From Rhabdothermincola sp037478855 (GTDB lineage: Bacteria; Actinomycetota; Acidimicrobiia; Acidimicrobiales; Acidimicrobilacustridaceae): a DNA stretch of 64,000 nucleotides. The stretch covers positions 1 through 64,000 of the forward strand of contig JBBFLY010000001.1 in the NCBI GenBank assembly GCA_037478855.1. The letters run 5' to 3'. The translations under genes and the position numbers were made by a program. The notes under the pieces were generated by a model that saw nothing but the letters and a program-made list of their open reading frames with translations, was not told the origin of the DNA and searched no databases. Below are positions 34,809 through 43,166 of the stretch, piece by piece; position 1 is the stretch's first letter; the number at the start of each line of letters is the position of its first letter.

Positions 34809-36031
34809 CGGCACCCCCGACCGATGAACACCGGGTTCGCAGGCTCGAGACGCAGGCCGGCTCCGCCCACGGGTACTGCCCGGTCGACGTGGATCTGCAG
34901 CAGCTCCCCGAGCCGGGTCGACGCGCGCACCGCGTGCTCGAGCACCGTGAAGGTGGCCACCAGCACCGCAGCAGATGGGAGCAGCGCCCACGCGGCGTCG
35001 AGCACCTCGGGGCCGCCACCACCGACGAAGACCCGGTCGGGGGTGGGGAGGGTCGAGAGGATCTCAGGTGCTTCGCCGTGGTGGACGCAGACCCGGTCGG
35101 CGACGCCGAAGGCGGTCGCATTGCGTCGGATCCGCTCGACGTCCGCGGCGTGGCGCTCGACCGCGTGGACGACCAGGTCGGGACGGATCGTCGCCGCCTC
35201 GATGCCGACCGAGCCGCTGCCCGCGCCGATGTCCCACAGGACCGAGGCGCCGCCCAGCGTGAGCTTCGACAGCACGACAGCCCGCACCTCGGGTTTGGTG
35301 ATCATGCCGTCGCGATGCTCGAAGCGGTCGACGGTGCTGCCCCACGACAGGCGCGGTGCATCGGAGCGTGGGACGGCAGCGCCCGTTCCGTCGGCGTCGG
35401 GATCGGCGATGAGGAGGACGACCGACAGCGGGTCGAACACCCCCCCAGCCAGGCCCTCCAGATCCGTGCGTTCGAGCCGTTCCTCAGGCTCGCCGAGCTG
35501 GCTGGCCACCACCACTCGTCGAGGTGGGCATCCGGAGGCGAGCAACGCACTCCCGAGACGTTGCGGGGGACTCTCCGGCGAGGTGAGCACGGCGACCTTC
35601 GGGCTGCGCATCACCTGCTCGACCGCGGCGTCGAGCCGGCGACCGTGCGCGGAGACGACATCAGCGTCATCCCAGGGCTCGCCGGCCGCGGCCCACGCGA
35701 GCGAGACCGACGACGGGGCGGGGTGGATCTCGAGCCGGACCCGCGGGTCGCCGGCGACGTGCCGGTGCAGCAGCCGGACGATGCCGAAGAAGCCGGGGTC
35801 GCCAGACGCGAGCACCGCGACCTGCAGGCCGGACGCGAGCTCCGCGGCGACCCGGTCGACGATCACGTCGAGCGGTCCACGCAGTTCGATGAGGCGTCGG
35901 TCGCCGGCATCCACGTAGGTCAGGTGCCTCGGTGCGCCCACCAGCACCTCCGCCTCCTCAAGTGCTCGTCGTGCCCGACGGCCGAAGACCTCGCCACCGA
36001 CCATCCCCACGACGCTCAGACGGGTGCTCAT
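34805..36031 (-). CDS. cobL: Precorrin-6Y C5,15-methyltransferase (decarboxylating)
   Basis: The 408-residue bifunctional enzyme has an N-terminal CbiE-type tetrapyrrole methylase (SVVGMVGGEVFGRRAR, VLASGDPGFFGI, IHPAPSSVSLAWAA) and, from about residue 225, a CbiT-type Rossmann methyltransferase (ITKPEVRAVVLSKL, LWDIGAGSGSVGIEAA). It methylates C-5 and C-15 and decarboxylates the C-12 acetate, giving precorrin-8. The ATG overlaps the cobM stop. Confidence 0.94.
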   Translation of the reverse strand: MSTRLSVVGMVGGEVFGRRARRALEEAEVLVGAPRHLTYVDAGDRRLIELRGPLDVIVDRVAAELASGLQVAVLASGDPGFFGIVRLLHRHVAGDPRVRLEIHPAPSSVSLAWAAAGEPWDDADVVSAHGRRLDAAVEQVMRSPKVAVLTSPESPPQRLGSALLASGCPPRRVVVASQLGEPEERLERTDLEGLAGGVFDPLSVVLLIADPDADGTGAAVPRSDAPRLSWGSTVDRFEHRDGMITKPEVRAVVLSKLTLGGASVLWDIGAGSGSVGIEAATIRPDLVVHAVERHAADVERIRRNATAFGVADRVCVHHGEAPEILSTLPTPDRVFVGGGGPEVLDAAWALLPSAAVLVATFTVLEHAVRASTRLGELLQIHVDRAVPVGGAGLRLEPANPVFIGRGCR

Positions 36032-36828
36032 CGGCCGCTTCGGGAGCTCGACGACTGGCGGGCCGGGCGGAACCGGGTGACGTAGTCAGGTGCGTACACG
36101 TGACTGCGGATCCCGCAGGCCGCACCGGTCGCACCGGCGAGCGCGGGACCGATCAGGAACAGCGTGGTCGTGCGGAGTCCCTCGGCGCGCACGGTGTGGG
36201 CGAGATCGGCGATCGTCGTGCGCAGGACGCGCTCGGCGGGTTGACCCACGCGGTGGGCCACGACGACCGGGGTCTGCGGCTCGAACCCCGAGCCCTCGGT
36301 GAGGAGCTCAGCGGTGAGCTCCTCGACCAGCGAGACGGAGAGGAACACCGCCAGCGTCGCGCCCGTCGCGGCGAACGTCCGCAGGGTCTCGCGGGGTGGC
36401 ATCCCTGCCGCGGTGCCCGAGGCGAGCCGGGTCAGCACCACGGACTGCGCGACCCCAGGGAGGGTCAGCTCGCAGCCCGCAGCGGCGGCGGCCGCGGTGA
36501 ACGAGGACACCCCCGGGACGATCTCGAAGGCCCGTCCGTGCTCCACGCACCAGGCGATCTGCTCGGCGACGGCACTGAAGATGGTGGGGTCTCCCGAGTG
36601 CAGCCGAACGATGCGCGCCTCGGGGTGCGCGGCGAACACCCCGCAGATCTCCTCGAGGGTCATGTGCTTCGAGTCGTGCAGGACGGCGTCGTCGCGGCAG
36701 TGCGAGAGCACCTCCGGTGCAACCAGCGACCCGGCCCAGATCACGATGTCGGCGCTGGCCAGTCGGTCGACGGCGCGCACGGTCAGCAGGTCCGCCGCTC
36801 CCGGGCCGGCACCGACGAACGAGATCAT
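36028..36828 (-). CDS. cobM: Precorrin-4 C11-methyltransferase
   Basis: The 266-residue enzyme shows ISFVGAGPGAADLLTVRAVD, the IVIWAGSLV segment characteristic of CobM/CbiF, HSGDPTIFSAVAEQ and IVPGVSSFTAAAAA. It converts precorrin-4 to precorrin-5. The ATG at 36828 overlaps the stop of the RHH-methylase gene by 4 bases, so their translation is linked. Confidence 0.94.
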   Translation of the reverse strand: MISFVGAGPGAADLLTVRAVDRLASADIVIWAGSLVAPEVLSHCRDDAVLHDSKHMTLEEICGVFAAHPEARIVRLHSGDPTIFSAVAEQIAWCVEHGRAFEIVPGVSSFTAAAAAAGCELTLPGVAQSVVLTRLASGTAAGMPPRETLRTFAATGATLAVFLSVSLVEELTAELLTEGSGFEPQTPVVVAHRVGQPAERVLRTTIADLAHTVRAEGLRTTTLFLIGPALAGATGAACGIRSHVYAPDYVTRFRPARQSSSSRSGR

Positions 36829-37724
36829 CGGGAGGCCGCCACCGCCGGGGGACCGGCAGTGGACGCGGCGGGGACGATCAGGGCGCTGAGGTAGGCCAGC
36901 GGACCGTCGGGGGTGTCGGTGGCCGGGAAGCTCCGGGCACCGGGTAGGCCCGTCAGCTCGGCGACCACCGCGTGCTCGCGACCGGTCTCGCGGACCAACG
37001 CCCGGATCGTCTCGCCGTCGGTGGTGGCTTTGTGCAGCACCACGGCATCGCCGTCGAGCATCGCCTGTCGGGCCCGTGCCGGATCGGCGGTGATCACGAG
37101 GGTGCCGGTGCCGGTCGCCAAGCCGAGCGCGTACGTCGCAGCGGCGGCCTGCCAGGCGGTGACGCCGGGAACCGCCTGGATCGGCACGCTCGGGCGTCGG
37201 GCGCGGACCGTGGCGGCCAGCTCGGGGAAGACGGTCCACTGGCTCGGGTCGCCGAGCACCGCGACCGCGACCGCCTCGCCGACGTCCACGCCCGCCAGCG
37301 TTGCGTCGACGAGCTGGCGCATCGACGACGTCCGGCCGTTGCTGCTGAGGTCGAAGGGCTGTCGGCGGATCTCGGCCAGCGGAGCGACGGCTCGCACCAC
37401 GGCCTCGGCCCGGCCGATCGAGCGCTCATCGGTGCTGATGACGAGCACCCGGTCGGCTGCGTCAAGGACCGCGACGGCCCGGCTCGTCACCAGGCCGGGG
37501 TCGCCCGGTCCGACACCGACCCCGATCAACGCCGGCCGGGGGAGCTCGACCGGTCCGGGGTGCGTCGGTGCGGCCTGGTCGTGGCGGGTGCCGGCGTCGC
37601 CGGTCGCGAGGAGTCGGGTGATGGCCTGGCGGATGAGGTCAGCCTCGGAGCGGCCGGCTGCGACGGCTCGTTCGGCGAGCGCCTGCTTGAGATCGTCGGG
37701 CAGGTAGATCGACGACTTGTGCAC
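36825..37724 (-). CDS. Ribbon-helix-helix domain fused to tetrapyrrole methylase
   Basis: The 299-residue protein (GTG start) joins two domains that are not normally together. Residues 1-42 (SSIYLPDDLKQALAERAVAA then SEADLIRQAITRLLA) are a textbook RHH_1/CopG DNA-binding domain. From residue 65 it is a tetrapyrrole methylase with GVGVGPGDPGLVTSRAVAVL, VLGDPSQWTVFPEL and AVPGVTAWQAAAA, closest in look to CobI. True CobI is at 41026, and CobA, CobJ, CobM, CobF and CobL are all present, so this is a seventh family member. It may be an autoregulator that senses a pathway intermediate or SAM, a second C20-methylase, or both. GTAGGG repeats stand just upstream. Confidence 0.85.
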   Translation of the reverse strand: MHKSSIYLPDDLKQALAERAVAAGRSEADLIRQAITRLLATGDAGTRHDQAAPTHPGPVELPRPALIGVGVGPGDPGLVTSRAVAVLDAADRVLVISTDERSIGRAEAVVRAVAPLAEIRRQPFDLSSNGRTSSMRQLVDATLAGVDVGEAVAVAVLGDPSQWTVFPELAATVRARRPSVPIQAVPGVTAWQAAAATYALGLATGTGTLVITADPARARQAMLDGDAVVLHKATTDGETIRALVRETGREHAVVAELTGLPGARSFPATDTPDGPLAYLSALIVPAASTAGPPAVAASR

Positions 37725-37731
37725 CTGGCGA

Positions 37732-37759
37732 CCCTACCGCGCGTAGGGCATCAGTAGGG
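37732..37759 (-). promoter_or_regulatory. GTAGGG repeat array before the RHH-methylase gene
   Basis: CCCTAC (37732-37737), GTAGGG (37743-37748) and GTAGGG (37754-37759) are spaced exactly 11 bases centre to centre, one helical turn, starting 8 bases before the start codon. The first two form a perfect inverted repeat with a CGCGC spacer. Such phased short half-sites are typical RHH operators. The 72-base gap also separates this gene from cobB upstream. Confidence 0.65.
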
Positions 37760-37796
37760 CAGTCTTGCATCGGCTGGGGTGATCGACGCCGGCGGG

Positions 37797-39185
37797 TCAG
37801 CCACGCCGCTCCTCCACCAGGGTGGGCGACCGGGATGCCCGACAGGTGTCGACGAAGCGCTGCGCCAGCGCTTCCTGACCCGCGAGGTGCACGTGCACGT
37901 AGGACGCGAGCAGGCGGGGCCCGCCGAAGCCGGCCAGGGTCGTGCCCTCCCGGCTGTCGAGCTCGAAGACGTCGCCCTCGGGTCGCACGCTGCTGTAGTG
38001 GAACTCGTGGCCGCGCAGGCGGGTCCCCGCCGGCCCAAGCGGTGTGGTCCGTCGGGTCGTGACCCTCCGGTAGCCGAGGGTGAGCCGCCCGGTCATCGTC
38101 GCTTCGGCATCGATCACGCCGGCCATCGCCTGGCCGTCGAGCGATCGGCTGAGCCAGATCAGCCCGCCGCACTCGGCCCACACGACCAGACCGGAACGGA
38201 CCCGCTCCCGGAGGTCGACCAGCAGTGGCTCGTTGGCGGCGAGCTCGGAGGCGTAGACCTCGGGGAAGCCGCCACCCACGATGACACCCCCCAGCTCCGG
38301 TGGCAGGTGGCGGTCCACCAGGGGATCGAAGGGCACGAGCTTGGCGCCCGCGCGGCGGAGCGCGTCGAGGTTGTCGGGGTAGATGAAGCTGAACGCGGGA
38401 CCCGACGCGATCCCCACCCGCACGACCGGGTCAAGTGGGGCAACCGCGGGCAGCTCCACGCGCAGCGGTGGGGCGGTGGCGGCGATGGCTTGCAGCGCAG
38501 CCAGGTCGATGTGGGTCCGGATCGTCTCCGCGAGCCGCTCCAGGGCCCGGTGCAGGCCGGCCGGCTGCTCAGCCACCGGTACGAGACCGAGGTGCCGGTC
38601 CCGCCAGGCGAGGCGGTCGTCGCGCCGCAGCGCGCCGAGCACGGAGACACCACGATCCGCGAGGGCGGCCCGGAGCAGCTCCTCGTGGCGGTCGCTGCCC
38701 ACCCGGTTGAGGATCACGCCCGCGACGCGGATCCCCGGGTCGAAGCTCGCGAAGCCGTGGACCGTGGCTGCGACCGACTGGCCGGCTGACGCCGCGTCGA
38801 CGACCAGCACCACGGGCGCGTCGAGGAGACGGGCGACGTCCGCGGTTGACGACGCGGTGCCGTCGGCAGCGCCGTCGAACAGGCCCATCACGCCCTCCAC
38901 GACGAGGAGGTCGGTCCCCGCGCCGGCGCGTGCCGCGCTGGCGAGCACCGCTTGGGCACCGCAGATCCACAGGTCGAGGTTGTACGACGGGCGTCCCGAG
39001 GCGAGACGGTGGTAGCCGGGGTCGATGTAGTCCGGTCCGACCTTGGCCCCGGCCACCCGGATCCCCGCACGTCGCAGGGCCGCCAACAGGCCGGTCACGA
39101 CGGTCGTCTTCCCCGCCCCCGAGTGGGTCGCGGCGATCACCACCCGCGGTGGCAGGCTGTGAGCAGGACGGCGTGGGATCGGCAT
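37797..39185 (-). CDS. cobB: Hydrogenobyrinic/cobyrinic acid a,c-diamide synthase
   Basis: The 462-residue enzyme amidates the a and c side chains using glutamine and ATP. The N-terminal ATPase has the P-loop VIAATHSGAGKTTVVTGLLA and GPDYIDPGYH; the C-terminal triad-type glutaminase has the Cys nucleophile in WAECGGLIWL and the His in GHEFHYS. In the aerobic pathway the substrate is hydrogenobyrinic acid. The ATG at 39185 lies 54 bases from the divergent cobG start, and GTAGGG repeats fill that space. Confidence 0.94.
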   Translation of the reverse strand: MPIPRRPAHSLPPRVVIAATHSGAGKTTVVTGLLAALRRAGIRVAGAKVGPDYIDPGYHRLASGRPSYNLDLWICGAQAVLASAARAGAGTDLLVVEGVMGLFDGAADGTASSTADVARLLDAPVVLVVDAASAGQSVAATVHGFASFDPGIRVAGVILNRVGSDRHEELLRAALADRGVSVLGALRRDDRLAWRDRHLGLVPVAEQPAGLHRALERLAETIRTHIDLAALQAIAATAPPLRVELPAVAPLDPVVRVGIASGPAFSFIYPDNLDALRRAGAKLVPFDPLVDRHLPPELGGVIVGGGFPEVYASELAANEPLLVDLRERVRSGLVVWAECGGLIWLSRSLDGQAMAGVIDAEATMTGRLTLGYRRVTTRRTTPLGPAGTRLRGHEFHYSSVRPEGDVFELDSREGTTLAGFGGPRLLASYVHVHLAGQEALAQRFVDTCRASRSPTLVEERRG

Positions 39186-39195
39186 CACCCGTACC

Positions 39196-39235
39196 GTAGG
39201 CCACGTAGGGTGCAGTGCCCTACCTGGTGCTAGGG
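39196..39235 (+). promoter_or_regulatory. GTAGGG-type repeats in the cobB/cobG divergent promoter
   Basis: GTAGGC (39196-39201), GTAGGG (39205-39210), CCCTAC (39218-39223) and CTAGGG (39230-39235) crowd the 54-base gap between the cobB and cobG starts. The middle two form a perfect inverted repeat with a 7-base spacer. The same hexamer occurs three times before the RHH-methylase gene, so a shared regulator is likely. Confidence 0.6.
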
Positions 39236-39239
39236 TCCC

Positions 39240-40382
39240 GTGGCCATGCGAGCCCGCACCCCGACCCCGCCCACGATCCGAGGGTGGTGCCCGAGCGTGA
39301 CCGCTCCGCTCGAAGCCCTCGACGGCTGGGTGGTGCGCGTCCGGATCGGCGCTCGTCCCGTTGGAGCCTTGCAGTGGGAGACTCTGGCCACGGTCGCCGA
39401 GCGCGACGGCAGCGGCGTCGTCGAGCTCACCTCCCGGGCCAACGTCCAGCTCCGGGGTCTGCGGACCGAGCGGCTCCGGATCGCGGCTGGCCAGCTCATC
39501 GCTGCGGGGCTCGCGGCGTCCACGGAAGACGTCGATCGCTCGCGCTCGGTGATGCTCAACCCGCTCCTCGATCACCCCTGGGAGACCCCGGTGCTCGCCG
39601 AGCGCAGGCGGGTGCAGACAGGGATCGAGCGGGTCGTCGCCCGGCACGGCCGGCAGCTGCCCCCCAAGTGGTGGGCGGTGGTCGACGCGGAGGTGCCCTG
39701 GCCCGCCCCGTGCCACAGCGCGGACCTCGCCGTCTCGCAGCGGGGCGACCGCTGGGTCCTGTGGGTGGCCGGTGAGCCACGCTGCCACCTCATCGACCCG
39801 CTGCCCGCCGTGGCGACGCTGGTGCAGCGCTGTGCGCAGCTGCGCTGCCGTGCCGCTGCACTTCCCGCGCCGGTGCGGTCGGAGCTGACCACCTCCGCCA
39901 CGGACGTCCCGGCCCAGGTGACCCCACCGATCGCCGAGCGTCGCACGGCGTGGTGGGGCCCCCGCCAGATCGGACGAGTCGTCGTGGCCGGCGCGTCGCC
40001 CGCGCTCGGCGTGACAGGGGCCGCGTCGCTGCGGGTGCTCGCCAGGCTCGCCCGGCGACCCGCGGTGTCGATCCGGCCAACCACCGAGCGGGGGGTGGTC
40101 GCGGTGGCACCCGTCCACGAGACCGGATCGCTGCTCGACGCGCTCGACACGCTCGCCAGGCACGGGTGGGTGATCGCCGACGACGATCCCCGCCGGCTCC
40201 TCTCTGCCTGCATCGGCACACGGGGCTGTTCGGCGGCGTTCGTCGACACCCACCGCCTGGCCAGCCGGATCCGGGTCGGGGAGCGCACCCACGTGTCGGG
40301 CTGTCCGAAGCGCTGCGGCGCGCCCGGCGCCGCGCGCGAGCTGATCGCCACCCCGGACGGGATCGAGGAGCGCCGGCGGTGA
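39240..40382 (+). CDS. cobG: Precorrin-3B synthase
   Basis: The 380-residue O2-dependent monooxygenase makes the hydroxylactone precorrin-3B, the hallmark of the aerobic route. It has the sulfite/nitrite reductase-like layout with LTSRANVQLRGL and the Fe4S4/siroheme-type cysteines in ACIGTRGCSAAF and HVSGCPKRCGAP near the C-terminus. The start is GTG at 39240 or ATG at 39246. Its stop overlaps the cobH GTG. It heads a plus-strand operon running to cobS. Confidence 0.92.
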   Translation: MAMRARTPTPPTIRGWCPSVTAPLEALDGWVVRVRIGARPVGALQWETLATVAERDGSGVVELTSRANVQLRGLRTERLRIAAGQLIAAGLAASTEDVDRSRSVMLNPLLDHPWETPVLAERRRVQTGIERVVARHGRQLPPKWWAVVDAEVPWPAPCHSADLAVSQRGDRWVLWVAGEPRCHLIDPLPAVATLVQRCAQLRCRAAALPAPVRSELTTSATDVPAQVTPPIAERRTAWWGPRQIGRVVVAGASPALGVTGAASLRVLARLARRPAVSIRPTTERGVVAVAPVHETGSLLDALDTLARHGWVIADDDPRRLLSACIGTRGCSAAFVDTHRLASRIRVGERTHVSGCPKRCGAPGAARELIATPDGIEERRR

Positions 40383-41029
40383 GTACCCGACTCGACTACG
40401 AGCGCGACGGCGAGGCGATCTACCGGGCTTCGTTCGCGACGATCCGTCGCGAGCTCGGCGCACGCCTCGGGCAGTTCGGTGAGCTGGAGCGGGTGGTCGT
40501 ACGGATGGTCCACGCGGCGGGGGACACCACGATCGTGGACCTGATCGAGGCCAGCGACGGCTTCGTTGACCTGGCTCGGGGCGCGCTGCGCCCCGGAGGG
40601 GTGATCTGGTGCGACAGCGAGATGGTGGCGCGGGGCATCACCCGCAGCCGCCTCCCCGACGGTGTCAGGGTGTGCTGCGCGATCGGCGATCCGGAGGTCC
40701 CCGAGATGGCCCGCCGGGCAGGCACGACCCGGGCGGCGGCTGCGGTGGACCGATGGCTCGGATCGCTCGACGGTGCCCTGGCGGTGATAGGCAACGCACC
40801 CACCGCGCTGTTCCGGCTGCTCGAGCTGCTCCTCGACGGTGTGGCCCGTCCCGCCGCCGTGATCGGGGTCCCGGTGGGCTTCGTCGGTGCCGCGGAGTCG
40901 AAGCAGGCGCTCGCCACGCTGTCCCACGGCACGCCCTACCTCACGCTGCACGGCCGTCGAGGGGGCAGCGCGATCGCCGCCGCGGCGGTCAACGCCTTGG
41001 CCGACGACCGGGAGATCATCCCCCGGTGA
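40379..41029 (+). CDS. cobH: Precorrin-8X methylmutase
   Basis: The 216-residue enzyme moves the C-11 methyl to C-12, giving hydrogenobyrinic acid. Catalytic His45 lies in VRMVHAAGDT, and WCDSEMVARGI, GNAPTALFRLLEL and GVPVGFVGAAESK are standard CobH/CbiC motifs. GTG start with 4-base overlaps on both sides. Confidence 0.95.
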   Translation: MSTRLDYERDGEAIYRASFATIRRELGARLGQFGELERVVVRMVHAAGDTTIVDLIEASDGFVDLARGALRPGGVIWCDSEMVARGITRSRLPDGVRVCCAIGDPEVPEMARRAGTTRAAAAVDRWLGSLDGALAVIGNAPTALFRLLELLLDGVARPAAVIGVPVGFVGAAESKQALATLSHGTPYLTLHGRRGGSAIAAAAVNALADDREIIPR

Positions 41030-41793
41030 GCGTGTCCGAGCCGGGCGGGCACACCGCCAACGGTCGTCTCTACGGGGTCGGGGTGGGTCCGGGAGACCCC
41101 GACCTGATGACCCGTCGGGCGGAGTGGGTGGTGCGCAGCTGCCCGGTGGTGGCCCACTTCGCCGCCCGTGGTCGCCAGGGCAACTCGCTGCGCACGATCG
41201 CGGAGCTGCTGCGCCCGGACCAGGTCATCGAACGGCTCGAGTACCCGGTGACCGTTGAGCCCCTGCCGCCGGACGAGTACCAGCGCCAGCTCGACGCCTT
41301 CCACGACGAGTGCGCCCGTCGGCTCGCCGCCCACCTCGACGCCGGTCGTGACGTGGCGGTCGTCAGCGAGGGCGACCCCCTCTTCTACGGCAGCTACATG
41401 CACCTGCACATCCGGCTGGCGGACCGCTACCCCTACGAGATCGTGCCCGGGATCACGTCGTTCTCCGCAGCGTGCGCCGCGGCTGGCACCCCGATCGTCT
41501 CGCGGGACGAACGCTTCGTCGTCATCCCGGCGACCGCTCCCCCGGAGGAGCTTGCACGGGTGCTGGCGGGGGACGACGCCGTGGTGATCCTGAAGCTCGG
41601 CGGGCATCTCGAGACGGTGGCCTCGGCGCTCGAGCTGAGCGGCCGCGCGTCGAGCGCGCTCTACGTGGAACGGGCGAGTCACCCCGACCAGCTGGTCGTT
41701 CCCGTGGGCGATCTGGGCCGCAGACAGGCCCCCTACTTCTCGCTGATCCTCGTCCCGGGAACTCGACTGGCCCGACGGCCGGTGCCCGCATGA
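41026..41793 (+). CDS. cobI: Precorrin-2 C20-methyltransferase
   Basis: The 255-residue enzyme carries GRLYGVGVGPGDPDLMTRRA, the long CobI insertion YPVTVEPLPPDEYQRQLDAF, VVSEGDPLFYGSYMHL and EIVPGITSFSAACAAA. It makes precorrin-3A. These motifs fit CobI better than the RHH-methylase at 36825 does. GTG at 41026 overlaps the cobH stop; a second GTG two codons on is possible. Confidence 0.94.
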   Translation: MSVSEPGGHTANGRLYGVGVGPGDPDLMTRRAEWVVRSCPVVAHFAARGRQGNSLRTIAELLRPDQVIERLEYPVTVEPLPPDEYQRQLDAFHDECARRLAAHLDAGRDVAVVSEGDPLFYGSYMHLHIRLADRYPYEIVPGITSFSAACAAAGTPIVSRDERFVVIPATAPPEELARVLAGDDAVVILKLGGHLETVASALELSGRASSALYVERASHPDQLVVPVGDLGRRQAPYFSLILVPGTRLARRPVPA

Positions 41794-43166
41794 GCGGCCG
41801 GGTGACGGTCGTCGGGGTGGGACCGGGGCGGGCCGACTGGTGCACGCCGGCGGTGCGCCGACGCCTGATTGAGGCCACCGACCTCGTCGGCTACGAGCGC
41901 TATCTGGCGCTCGCCGACGACGTGGTGGGCGAGCCGTTGCCGGGTCGCCGTCACCCCTCGGGCAACCGGGTCGAGGCGGAGCGAGCCCGCCTGGCGTTGG
42001 ATCTCGCAGCTGCGGGCGGCGAGGTGGTGGTGGTCTCCTCCGGGGATCCGGGGGTCTTCGGGATGGCGACCGCGCTCGTCGAGCAGCTCGACGCGGACCC
42101 GTCCCGATGGGACACGGTTCAGCTCGAGGTGGAGCCGGGGGTCACGGCGGCGTGCGCGCTGGCCAGTCGGGTGGGTGCGCCGCTCGGTCACGACTTCTGC
42201 GTGCTGTCCCTGTCGGACCTGCTCAAGCCGTGGGAGGTGATCGAGCGCCGCCTCGACGCCGTCGCGGCAGCCGGGTTCGTGCTCGCGCTCTACAACCCGC
42301 GCAGCCGCCACCGTCCTGATCAGCTCCGGCGGGCGATGGAGGTGCTCGGACGGCACCGTGCTCCCGACACACCGGTGGTCGTGGGCAGGAACGTCGGCCG
42401 TCCCGACGAGCGGATCACCCTCACCACGCTCGCCGGACTCGACCCCGCGACGGTGGACATGTCCGTGCTGCTGATCGTCGGCTCGGACGCGACCCGGCTG
42501 GTGTCGCGGGCTGGGCAGGTCCACGTCTACACCCCCCGCCGCCACGACCAGGGCCGTGCTGTCGCTTCTGACAGCGCCGCGACCGATCCCGTCGGCTCAT
42601 CGGCGGCGGAGCCCGTGCCGCCGAGAGGGGTGTGGCTGCTCACGGGCGGTGCACGGGCGGGGAAGAGCGCATACGCCGAGCGGCTCGCGGCCCGTACCGG
42701 CCTGCCCGTCACGGTGGTGGCCACCGCTGAGGCCCTTGACGAGGAGATGGCGGCTCGCATCGAGGCACACCGGTCCCGTCGCCCGGCTGGCTGGGCGACC
42801 ATCGAAGAGTCGGTGGAGCTCGCCGCGGCGGTCCGCACGGTCGCACCCGGGTCGTGCGTGGTCGTCGACTGCGTGACGGTCTGGGTGGGCAACCTGTTCC
42901 ACCGCGGGGTCCCGGACGGGGAGATCGAGGCTGCGGCCGCGGCGCTGGCGGAGGTGCTGCGACGTCGGGTCGGGCCGTCGGTGGTGGTGACCAATGAGGT
43001 CGGCTTCGGGCTCGTACCGGAGACCGCGCTCGGCCGTCGCTACCGCGACGTGCTCGGTCGGGTCAACGCGACCCTCGCCGGCCTCGCTGACCGCGTGGTG
43101 CTGATGTGCGCGGGACGTGGGGTGGAGCTGGCAGCGCTCGAACCGGTGGACGCCACCACGCACTGA
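41790..43166 (+). CDS. cobJ: CobJ-CobU fusion: precorrin-3B C17-methyltransferase / cobinamide kinase-guanylyltransferase
   Basis: The 458-residue protein is a fusion. Residues 1-250 are CobJ (VTVVGVGPGRADWCTPAVRR, LVGYERYL, SSGDPGVFGMATAL, LYNPRSRHR), which performs C-17 methylation and ring contraction. After a short linker, residues from about 283 are CobU/CobP with the P-loop GGARAGKS (K292), VVDCVTVWVGNL and the NEVGFGLVPE segment, which phosphorylates and guanylates adenosylcobinamide. The two activities are many steps apart. ATG overlaps the cobI stop; the stop overlaps cobS (TGATG). Confidence 0.94.
   Translation: MSGRVTVVGVGPGRADWCTPAVRRRLIEATDLVGYERYLALADDVVGEPLPGRRHPSGNRVEAERARLALDLAAAGGEVVVVSSGDPGVFGMATALVEQLDADPSRWDTVQLEVEPGVTAACALASRVGAPLGHDFCVLSLSDLLKPWEVIERRLDAVAAAGFVLALYNPRSRHRPDQLRRAMEVLGRHRAPDTPVVVGRNVGRPDERITLTTLAGLDPATVDMSVLLIVGSDATRLVSRAGQVHVYTPRRHDQGRAVASDSAATDPVGSSAAEPVPPRGVWLLTGGARAGKSAYAERLAARTGLPVTVVATAEALDEEMAARIEAHRSRRPAGWATIEESVELAAAVRTVAPGSCVVVDCVTVWVGNLFHRGVPDGEIEAAAAALAEVLRRRVGPSVVVTNEVGFGLVPETALGRRYRDVLGRVNATLAGLADRVVLMCAGRGVELAALEPVDATTH

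Noticed and set aside
39186..40463. Extension of the cobB frame upstream across cobG
   Set aside because: The extra residues are antisense to cobG and the CobB family begins at the P-loop region just after 39185.
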